Assembly: GCA_000436915.1 (NCBI GenBank)
Contig: HF993977.1
Span: forward strand, 1 to 9,485
DNA from: Prevotella sp. CAG:1092
GTDB taxonomy: Bacteria; Bacteroidota; Bacteroidia; Bacteroidales; Bacteroidaceae
DNA: 9,485 bases
Reading direction: 5' to 3'
Of this stretch, positions 1-6,366 are shown piece by piece. Position 1 is the stretch's first letter. Every line of letters starts with the position of its first letter. Made by a program: the position numbers and the translations under genes. The notes beneath the pieces are model-generated. The model ran no database searches, was not told where the DNA came from, and worked only from the letters and a program-made list of their open reading frames with translations.

Positions 1-1579
1 TAGCAGGGATGTTAGCTACGCCATGCTGAGAAGTTGTGATATCGTTGAGTTCGTTGAACTTATAGCCAGACTTAGCAGCATTCTTCTCGATAGCGTCGAT
101 AGTAGCGTTTGCGCTTACGAAAGAGCTAAACTTGTTGTATGCTGTGCGGTAAGTATCCTTAGAGAAGTCAACGTTGCGCTTGATAACAGCAGCCTGATAC
201 TTAGTAACCATAGCCTTGCGGTCGAGAACCTGAAGAACGAGGTTGCCCTGCGAGAGCTTGATGTTCTTGATTTCGTTAACGCTCATATTGTTAAGGCTCT
301 CGATATAGTTCTTAGTATCGTTGTCCATAGAAGGAGCATTCTGATACTGACGTGTTGTCATCCAAGTTTTTTCGCCATTCTGACCATACTTCTTAGCCAA
401 AGCCTCGAAGTCAGCACCTGCTGCAAGAGCGGTATAGATAGAGTCGGCACGCTTTGTAGCCTCTTCTGTAGTCTGACCGCCAACCTGGATTACGCGATAC
501 TGAACTGAGTCTGGCAACTGCTGCTTAGCAACGAGCTTGATAACGTTAAGAGTATTGTCCATAGTGTTCTCAACAGGAGTAGAAACCTGACCAACAGCCA
601 TAGAGTCGAGACGAGCTGCGATGTCTGAAGGATAAGCCTCCTTAAGAACAGGAATACCGAGGTAGTTGACAGAAGAAGTGCTCTTGCGAACTACGTCGCC
701 AGGGTTCTGAGCCTCTGCAAGTTCTGTAGCATATCCCTTGAACTCCTTCTGAAGAGCTGCACGGTCGGCAGCAGATGCCTTAACCTGGATATCGATATAC
801 TTGATATCGCGGCTCTCTACATACTGTTCGAAGCGTGGCTTCATTTCCTCATACTTAGCCTTGAGGTCGCTCTCGGTAACCTGTACCTTGTCGTCCTGGA
901 TTGCGCTATATGGGAAAGCAGCAAGTTCAATCTGAGCCTCCTCGTTAGCGTCGTTGAATGCCATCTTAGCCTCTACAGGGTTAGAGAGCAAGCAATGAGC
1001 GAGAAGCGACTGATACTTCTGGATAAGAGTCTGCTGACGGAGAGTCTTCTCGATATAAGTCCAATACTTATAGATAGACTCCATCTGCTGAGCAGCCTGA
1101 GGGTTTGTACCCTTCTGAGTCTTGTACTGAGCCAAGAACTGCTGCAAAGTATTAACGTCGAAACGTCCTGTCTGACGGTTTACGAAAGGTGTAGAAAGAA
1201 GCATCTGGTTAGTACCCTGGCGAAGGATGTCCTGCATCTCCTCGTCTGTTACGGTAAGACCAAGCTTTTCGCACTCGTTAGCGATAACCTTGTACTGAAC
1301 CAAAGTCTGCCAAACGCCATCACGAAGCTGCGAGAGCTGAGCTTCATTAAGGTTGTCCTGACCCTGAAGCTTCATAGCCTCTGAAACTTCATCTACGAGC
1401 TTAGAGAAATCCATCATATTGATTTTCTCGCCCAACACTTCGCCTACTTGCTGTCTTTGTTCGTTCTGAGTAGATTCACAAGAACGGAAGAACTCTTCGG
1501 CAATGAATGCAAAAAGGCCAAGTCCGATAATGCATATCAGAATCATGCCTTTGCTTCTAATTTTTCCTAATGCTGCCAT
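1..1579 (-). CDS. PpiD/SurA_N-type periplasmic peptidyl-prolyl isomerase-like chaperone, 3' end outside the window
   Basis: Reading leftward from the ATG at 1579-1577, the frame stays open to the window edge: 526 codons, C-terminus missing (relatives are usually about 700 residues, from memory). The protein starts with a short basic stretch and one membrane segment (about residues 11-27), the topology of PpiD: anchored in the inner membrane, chaperone part in the periplasm. Residues 45-245 are helical and resemble a SurA_N domain. Residues about 250-352 and 358-460 look like two successive parvulin-type (rotamase) segments; the pattern GQVSTPVENT (330-339) matches the end of a parvulin domain. 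Both lack the histidines expected in the HxL and GxHII strands, so PPIase activity is doubtful. By family, it helps newly exported proteins fold. It follows the CNNM gene but has a 139-nt gap and its own promoter box. No Shine-Dalgarno sequence is visible. Family confident, catalytic activity not. Confidence 0.9.
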   Translation of the reverse strand, partial: MAALGKIRSKGMILICIIGLGLFAFIAEEFFRSCESTQNEQRQQVGEVLGEKINMMDFSKLVDEVSEAMKLQGQDNLNEAQLSQLRDGVWQTLVQYKVIANECEKLGLTVTDEEMQDILRQGTNQMLLSTPFVNRQTGRFDVNTLQQFLAQYKTQKGTNPQAAQQMESIYKYWTYIEKTLRQQTLIQKYQSLLAHCLLSNPVEAKMAFNDANEEAQIELAAFPYSAIQDDKVQVTESDLKAKYEEMKPRFEQYVESRDIKYIDIQVKASAADRAALQKEFKGYATELAEAQNPGDVVRKSTSSVNYLGIPVLKEAYPSDIAARLDSMAVGQVSTPVENTMDNTLNVIKLVAKQQLPDSVQYRVIQVGGQTTEEATKRADSIYTALAAGADFEALAKKYGQNGEKTWMTTRQYQNAPSMDNDTKNYIESLNNMSVNEIKNIKLSQGNLVLQVLDRKAMVTKYQAAVIKRNVDFSKDTYRTAYNKFSSFVSANATIDAIEKNAAKSGYKFNELNDITTSQHGVANIPA

Positions 1580-1633
1580 TACTTTTAATTGTTTTATTTT
1601 ATTTGTTTTATTCTTTTATTCACAAAATGCCTA

Positions 1634-1641
1634 CAAAAATA
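1634..1641 (-). promoter_or_regulatory. Bacteroidota -7 box for the PpiD-like gene
   Basis: On the minus strand these 8 bases read TATTTTTG, an exact match to TAnnTTTG. They lie 54 nt before the ATG at 1579, so transcription should start near 1627 with a leader of roughly 50 nt. No clear -33 TTTG is present at the usual spacing. The 139-nt gap (1580-1718) is very A/T-rich, and I see no convincing hairpin terminator for the upstream operon, so some read-through is possible. Confidence 0.5.
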
Positions 1642-1718
1642 CTAATTATTTATTAAATAAGTGAATATTTTGTTTGAAAAATTATTGTGTTAGTGGTTTT
1701 TGTTACGATATTTAGCTA

Positions 1719-2993
1719 TTAGCTTAGTATTTTCAGCTTCACGAGCTCTATTTTGGTCATAGTATTCTTCAATATCTTGAACTCATACTTGCCTATTGTC
1801 ACCACCTCGTTGAGCTTAGGGAAGCTTTGATAATAGTGCAGAATCATACCTCCGAGCGTCATATAGTCGTCGCTCTCAGGTAGGTCGAGGTCGAAGAGTT
1901 CGTTTACCTTATCAATCTCCAAACGTGCGGAGAGAATATACTCGTGGTCTTCTGTCTGTACGGCTGTATACTTGGTGCTATCATGTTCGTCTTCGATGTC
2001 GCCAAAGATTTCTTCCACGATATCTTCGAGCGATACCAATCCGCTTGTACCACCAAATTCGTCGACCACAATAGCCAACGATTTCTTCTGCTGCATGAAT
2101 AGTTTCATGAGCTTCTGAGCTGCCATAGTTTCAGGCACAAAAGGTATTTTTAGAATCTTCTGTTTCCAGTCGTCTGGGCAACGGAACATCTCGGAACTAT
2201 GAATATAGCCCACCACATGGTCGATGTCGCCTTGGTATACGATAATCTTCGAATTGCCGCTCTCTATAAACATCTGCTCCAGCTGCTGCAGGTTGCAGGT
2301 ATCCATGTCTACGGCATTTATTTCGGTACGCGGAATCATGCAGTCGCGCACCTTGGTATCTGAGAAGTCAAGAGCGTTTTGGAATATCTTCACCTCGTCG
2401 TCGATATCTTCTTCATTCTTTGCATTATCGATGCTCGATTGCACAAGATAGTCGAGGTCTACCTTTGTGAATCCCTCGTCGTCGGTTTGTTTCTGCATTT
2501 TTATGCCAACCATTCTAAGAAGCATCTTCGATAAGAAAGTTGAGAATTTACTTATTGGCCAAAGCACAACATAGAATACGTATGCCATAGGCGCAAAGAA
2601 CGACAGCAGACGGTTTGGGCTGCTCTTAAACAAGGTCTTGGGTAGAAATTCGCCCGTGAACAACACGATAAGTGTTGAGAGAATGGTGTCGGCAGGAACC
2701 GTAAAGGCTGGGTCGGCACCACGGAAAATGGTATTGTCGAAGAATCGAGCTATCAAGATACCATAGATTACGAGCACGATATTGTTGCCCACGAGCATCG
2801 TAGAAACAAAGCCATTAGGATGACGATAGAAGAAGGAAATCAAGCGTTGCGACAAGGCGTTGCGCTCTTTATCCATCTCCGCAAGCATTCTGTTGCTTGC
2901 CACAAAGGCAATCTCCATTCCTGAAAAGAAGGCGGAGAAGGCCATGGTTACGAGTATTCCTATGACTAAAGGTAAATCTATAGTTGTTTCCAT
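1719..2993 (-). CDS. CNNM/CBS/CorC_HlyC family membrane protein (annotated as hemolysin family; possible Mg2+/Co2+ transporter)
   Basis: 424 residues, full length for the family. The N-terminal CNNM (DUF21) membrane domain covers about residues 5-165, with the family signatures SGMEIAF (24-30), VGNNIV (68-73) and EFLPKT (115-120). A pair of CBS domains follows (about 215-335), ending in the characteristic stretch VVDEFGGTSGLVSLEDIVEE (309-328) and a GDIEDEHD tail (331-338). A CorC_HlyC transporter-associated domain closes the protein (about 345-420). Characterised relatives move or regulate divalent cations, with nucleotides bound by the CBS pair; 'hemolysin' is a historical name. GldE of gliding bacteria belongs to the same superfamily, but nothing here indicates gliding. 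The ATG lies 2 nt after the lptC stop, so translation is probably coupled. The gene ends in two consecutive stops (TAA TAG). Family call firm, substrate unknown. Confidence 0.93.
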   Translation of the reverse strand: METTIDLPLVIGILVTMAFSAFFSGMEIAFVASNRMLAEMDKERNALSQRLISFFYRHPNGFVSTMLVGNNIVLVIYGILIARFFDNTIFRGADPAFTVPADTILSTLIVLFTGEFLPKTLFKSSPNRLLSFFAPMAYVFYVVLWPISKFSTFLSKMLLRMVGIKMQKQTDDEGFTKVDLDYLVQSSIDNAKNEEDIDDEVKIFQNALDFSDTKVRDCMIPRTEINAVDMDTCNLQQLEQMFIESGNSKIIVYQGDIDHVVGYIHSSEMFRCPDDWKQKILKIPFVPETMAAQKLMKLFMQQKKSLAIVVDEFGGTSGLVSLEDIVEEIFGDIEDEHDSTKYTAVQTEDHEYILSARLEIDKVNELFDLDLPESDDYMTLGGMILHYYQSFPKLNEVVTIGKYEFKILKNTMTKIELVKLKILS

Positions 2994-2994
2994 G

Positions 2995-3008
2995 ATTAAT
3001 GCATTAAT
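2995..3008. repeat. 14-bp perfect palindrome at the lptC stop / CNNM start junction
   Basis: ATTAATGCATTAAT is its own reverse complement. It covers the last codons and stop of lptC and ends 2 bp from the CNNM start codon. It has no loop, so a hairpin is unlikely; it may be a chance product of the overlapping signals or a site for a dimeric protein. Confidence 0.3.
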
Positions 3009-3670
3009 GGTATTGTTGTGTTCTTGCGTTGTGGCAAGGCTTGAGGCCGTTGAGCCTTAAGTATAGAGTCTTGATTTTGTTTCACGCTATCTGGCTCCGA
3101 CGAAGCTCCGCCATCAAAGTCGCTCTTCTCGAACGAGCCCTTAGAATTGCTCACATAATATTTGGTCATATTCTCGTTGCTACGGAAATATGATCCTTGG
3201 AGTTCGCGCTCAGGAGTTACCAGATGCGAGAATACGTTTGAATAAAGCTCATGGCTACGCTCGTCCCAAAACAGCTGTTCGCTCGTGAAGCGAATGCCCG
3301 ACTTGGTGAGAATGCGCACACGCGAGCGCAACTCCCACAATCGCAACTGGTCGTAATAGTAAGCCGTGTCGCATTGGATATACGACTCCACATGGAATTT
3401 CTCGTCAAACTGCTCCAGGAACAATCCTTTATCGAAAGTCCATCGCGAAGGGTTCTTCACAATATTCACATCCCAACGCTCAGCCACGATACGATATTTT
3501 ATCACGCCCGAGTCTGAGATAAGAGTGTTTACGCCATAGCTCGTCATCATCGACACGGAGTCGCGATCACGAATGGCAGAAGCAATATGCTCCTTACGCT
3601 CGTCGCATGATGCAACAAACGTAAGGAGCATTATCATTATTATCGAAATAGATTTTATCGGTTTCAACAT
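2996..3670 (-). CDS. lptC: LPS export ABC transporter periplasmic protein LptC, predicted lipoprotein
   Basis: LptC links the inner-membrane LptBFG ATPase to the periplasmic LptA bridge in LPS export. I chose the ATG at 3670-3668 (224 residues). It gives a classic lipoprotein signal: Lys and hydrophobic residues 5-18, then lipobox VASC with Cys22 as the lipidated residue. An ATG at 3712 in the same frame would add 14 residues lying within the preceding gene and push the signal inward. The mature part carries LptC-like beta-strand features: the ISDSGVIKYRI type strand (about 51-61), 'DKGLFLEQFDE' and a repeated beta-jellyroll pattern up to about residue 170. The last 50 or so residues are polar and look disordered, an extension beyond the compact domain. 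Asp follows the lipidated Cys. It sits 7 nt after the barrel gene and 2 nt before the CNNM gene. No Shine-Dalgarno sequence. Confidence 0.87.
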   Translation of the reverse strand: MLKPIKSISIIMIMLLTFVASCDERKEHIASAIRDRDSVSMMTSYGVNTLISDSGVIKYRIVAERWDVNIVKNPSRWTFDKGLFLEQFDEKFHVESYIQCDTAYYYDQLRLWELRSRVRILTKSGIRFTSEQLFWDERSHELYSNVFSHLVTPERELQGSYFRSNENMTKYYVSNSKGSFEKSDFDGGASSEPDSVKQNQDSILKAQRPQALPQRKNTTIPLMH

Positions 3671-3677
3671 GGTTATA

Positions 3678-4961
3678 TTATTCCACTTTCCACTTAGCGA
3701 ACCAACGTTCATTGAATGTCAGACCTATGTTGATACGGAAAGTATTCTCGGTAACGAATCGGTTGCACTTCAAGTTCACCCATTGGGCGCTTATGTTAAG
3801 GATAGACCTACTATTATATGAGTTCATAATAGGAATACCGAAACCAAAGCTTGCGCTAAGTTCTTTTGGTCCGTCGCCACCATCTACGTTAAGATAAGGT
3901 GTAACGTACGACACTCCTGCACGATATTTGATGCGCTTGATAAACGAGCGACTATCTTCCTCAGGACAAATCTCGGTACCGAGTGTAAACTTATGGCGGT
4001 CTTTAAATGCATTATCGTTCATCACATACGACTGCTCTGGTTTGGCGTCGGCTTTATATACAGGAAAACTTACCGAAGCCCATTTCTGCAGATTATAGTC
4101 GAAGCCAATCTTCAACTTATTATTATGGTTGTACATAAAACCAGCTCCTATGCTATGAGGAATAGCCAATTTCATGTTCTCCTGTCCTGCCGAAGGATAG
4201 CTGGCAGTATCAAATACAATCTCAAGCATAGGGTTGCCTCCGATATCGTGACCCAACGAATAGGTTACGCCCACGGTCAACTCATCCTTCTTGTTCAATC
4301 GTGTGGTATATTGCGCACCAAAGTCGAGCTTATAGTTTCTCACCTCGGCTGTATATCGCTTGGTAAGTGAGTTGGCATAAGAATTTGTGTAGCTATTCAC
4401 AACGGTTCGTGTATAGTTACCCCACATATATCCAACATTAGCACCAATAGAGAAGCCCTTTACCGGTTCCCATCCTGCGCCAAGATAAACAAGATGCAGA
4501 CCGCCCGTACCACTATATGTATTGAGCGCAGACAGACTACCTGTAGCATCAAGATTCTGACTAACGGAATAGTTGTAGCCCACATTTGTATAAGGAAGAA
4601 TACCGAAGCTCACGCCCAAATGCTTGAAAGCTCGAAATCCTGCAACAGCATATTCAAAGTCGGCATTATTGGCATTAATCTTTCGTCCACCCTCTTTAAA
4701 GTTTGTCTTCTGTCCCGACATACCCATATCAAAGATAAAGGTAAGGCTATCCAGTTGGGAATAAGATGCAGGGTTGATATGATTTATCTGATTATGCTCA
4801 TGGAAACCATAAGCCAATCCGTTCATACCTCTATTGAAGCCACTCGCCTGTTCCGACAATTGACCTAAGCCAAGTTGGCTATAAGGAGAGTTCGTGCCAC
4901 TTTGTGCAAGTGTGTTGGTAGCAGCCGCCATCAATACGGCCATGCTTAGAAGTTTTCTCAT
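3678..4961 (-). CDS. Outer-membrane beta-barrel protein of unknown function (Bacteroidota family, FadL-like look)
   Basis: 427 residues with a clear signal peptide, cleavage expected after Ala19 (TLA|QS). The mature N-terminus has the motif SPYSQLGLGQL (25-35), then NRGMNGLAYG and INPASYSQLDS (62-72), which I recall as the conserved front end of a Bacteroidota outer-membrane family. The rest is alternating amphipathic strands rich in Gly, Tyr and Asn (e.g. YLGAGWEPVKGFSIGANVGY), typical of a barrel of a dozen or more strands; the shape recalls FadL/OmpP1, but I cannot confirm that homology. The last residues are RWFAKWKVE, so the usual terminal Phe of a Bam signal is absent. It is first in an apparent operon with lptC and the CNNM gene, which suggests an envelope role without proving one in LPS transport. 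The ATG is at 4961-4959, preceded by an A/T palindrome. Confidence 0.85.
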   Translation of the reverse strand: MRKLLSMAVLMAAATNTLAQSGTNSPYSQLGLGQLSEQASGFNRGMNGLAYGFHEHNQINHINPASYSQLDSLTFIFDMGMSGQKTNFKEGGRKINANNADFEYAVAGFRAFKHLGVSFGILPYTNVGYNYSVSQNLDATGSLSALNTYSGTGGLHLVYLGAGWEPVKGFSIGANVGYMWGNYTRTVVNSYTNSYANSLTKRYTAEVRNYKLDFGAQYTTRLNKKDELTVGVTYSLGHDIGGNPMLEIVFDTASYPSAGQENMKLAIPHSIGAGFMYNHNNKLKIGFDYNLQKWASVSFPVYKADAKPEQSYVMNDNAFKDRHKFTLGTEICPEEDSRSFIKRIKYRAGVSYVTPYLNVDGGDGPKELSASFGFGIPIMNSYNSRSILNISAQWVNLKCNRFVTENTFRINIGLTFNERWFAKWKVE

Positions 4962-5001
4962 TATTATATATAATATGTACTCGTATTTTGGAATTTGAAT
5001 G

Positions 5002-5009
5002 CAAAAGTA
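5002..5009 (-). promoter_or_regulatory. Bacteroidota -7 box for the barrel-lptC-CNNM operon
   Basis: Read on the minus strand, TACTTTTG matches TAnnTTTG exactly. Transcription would start near 4996, giving a leader of about 35 nt. No good TTTG -33 box is seen at the usual distance. Just before the ATG the leader holds a perfect 14-bp A/T palindrome (TATTATATATAATA, 4962-4975), which is probably too weak to fold stably. The box faces the divergent one at 5055-5062. Confidence 0.55.
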
Positions 5010-5054
5010 TTGAAAAAAATCGAAATAATAGCACGATAAGTCGGAAATATAAGT

Positions 5055-5062
5055 TATTTTTG
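5055..5062 (+). promoter_or_regulatory. Bacteroidota -7 box directly in front of the Lnb-like gene
   Basis: TATTTTTG is an exact TAnnTTTG match ending 4 nt before the GTG at 5067. With the usual distance from box to start, transcription would begin at or within a few bases of the GTG, implying a leaderless transcript. No -33 TTTG is visible near 5030-5036. A weaker alternative, TATTTTG at 4984-4990 (one T short), would give a leader of about 70 nt. Confidence 0.5.
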
Positions 5063-5066
5063 CATC

Positions 5067-6332
5067 GTGAAACGATTTAGACGTATTTTAAGGATTATAT
5101 CGTTGGTGTTTTTTGTATTATTAACTACCAACGCCAAGGGACAAACCGCAGACTCCATCATCAGCAATATGGATAATGTTGAGGTGAGCCTTCTTACTTG
5201 TGGACCAGGCAACGAAGTTTATTCGTTGTTCGGACATACTGCCATCAGGGTTTGCCAACCGTCTCGCGGGATGGATATTGTGGTAAACTACGGAATGTTC
5301 TCGTTCAAGCAGAAATATTTTATTCCTCGCTTCGTTCTCGGTCTTACCGACTATCAGATGGGAATAACCACGTTCGACGACTTCAAGGCTGAATACGAAT
5401 ATGAGCAAAGATGGGTGTTTGAGCAAACATTAAATCTTACATCTAAGGAGAAATCTGCCTTGCTTCAAGCCATCGACCGAAACTATAAGCCCGAGAACGT
5501 AACTTACAGATATAACTTCTTTTACAACAACTGTACAACAAAGGCTCGCGACCTTATAGCCGCAAATATTGATGGAAAGATAAAATACAATTCCGCTACA
5601 AGCGAATATCCATCTTTTCGTGAGCTTTGCCACTCTAAGACCTTTAATAACAGATGGTCGCAATTTGGCAACGACCTCTTGCTTGGCATACAGGCCGACC
5701 TGCCTACCAACATAAGCGAGCAACAATTCTTGCCCGAAAATCTTGAGCACGACTTCAGCAACGCCACTATTGAGACTAATACCGACGAAGCCAACAACAC
5801 TACAATTGGCACCAACAACGCTTCGCCAAGAAAGCTCGTAAGCCACGAGGAATACATCATTCCGAAAGACGTAGCGGCTTCTGCCATCCCCGATTCCTTG
5901 CCTTCGCCACGAGCTTTGGCAATCGTCATCGCTATTATTATAATAGGTGTAAGCCTCATAGAATACTTTTGGAGCAAGAACTTATGGCTCACGGATGCCA
6001 TTCTCATGCCAGCAATAGGATTGGCTGGAATGATACTCTTCGTGATGATATTCTCGAAGCATCCTACCGTCAACATCAATTTCCAAATCCTGATTCTCAA
6101 CCCTATCGCTCTCTTCATGGCGATTCCTATGGTGAAGAAGCAACGCAAGGGAATGCTGACATGGTGGCACAAAACATACGTTTTCTGCCTCTTCCTGGGC
6201 ATATTATGCGGATTATTCCAAGATTATGCCGAGGGTATTAGAATTTTGGCATTATCTTTGCTTGTAAGATACACGATAGTAATATTCTGCTTAAAGAAGC
6301 ACGCTATAAAGCAACGCCCCATCAAACACTAA
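5067..6332 (+). CDS. DUF4105 / Lnb-type protein: periplasmic papain-like domain plus five C-terminal membrane segments (candidate lipoprotein N-acyltransferase)
   Basis: 421 residues. A signal sequence or anchor (about 7-23) leads into the DUF4105 domain, now called Lnb N-terminal domain after, as I recall, work showing a Bacteroides member completes the N-acylation of lipoproteins. Candidate catalytic residues are His57 in SLFGHTAIRV (53-62) and Cys156 in NFFYNNCTTKARD (150-162), the His/Cys layout of NlpC/P60-like folds. The family stretch DLLLGIQADLP (203-213) with FLPENL (221-226) is intact. An Asn/Thr-rich linker (about 231-253) follows, then membrane segments near 283-301, 308-329, 339-356, 369-388 and 391-409, with the family's HP...NP signature at 332-346. 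GTG at 5067 is the only usual start between an in-frame stop (5037-5039) and the signal sequence; the next Met is residue 35. Probably co-transcribed with the phosphatase-like gene 34 nt downstream. Family firm; enzymatic role inferred. Confidence 0.88.
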   Translation: MKRFRRILRIISLVFFVLLTTNAKGQTADSIISNMDNVEVSLLTCGPGNEVYSLFGHTAIRVCQPSRGMDIVVNYGMFSFKQKYFIPRFVLGLTDYQMGITTFDDFKAEYEYEQRWVFEQTLNLTSKEKSALLQAIDRNYKPENVTYRYNFFYNNCTTKARDLIAANIDGKIKYNSATSEYPSFRELCHSKTFNNRWSQFGNDLLLGIQADLPTNISEQQFLPENLEHDFSNATIETNTDEANNTTIGTNNASPRKLVSHEEYIIPKDVAASAIPDSLPSPRALAIVIAIIIIGVSLIEYFWSKNLWLTDAILMPAIGLAGMILFVMIFSKHPTVNINFQILILNPIALFMAIPMVKKQRKGMLTWWHKTYVFCLFLGILCGLFQDYAEGIRILALSLLVRYTIVIFCLKKHAIKQRPIKH

Positions 6333-6366
6333 TTAACTATCAGAAGCACCCCATATAAAAATATTA

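Noticed and set aside
23..508. Open frame on the plus strand, opposite the PpiD-like gene
   Set aside because: It lies wholly antisense to a continuous minus-strand gene with recognisable domains and has no promoter box or family resemblance; the same holds for the frame at 995-1384.
1714..1724. AGCTA-T-TAGCT palindrome at the CNNM stop codon
   Set aside because: A single-base centre cannot form a hairpin loop, and no T-run follows on the minus strand.
3671..3712. Upstream ATG at 3712 as the lptC start
   Set aside because: It would overlap the 3' end of the barrel gene and place 14 polar residues before the lipoprotein signal; the ATG at 3670 gives a standard lipobox position.
5522..6202. 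226-codon minus-strand frame opposite the Lnb-like gene
   Set aside because: The plus-strand frame has a signal sequence, His/Cys motifs and five membrane segments; the antisense product shows no domain.
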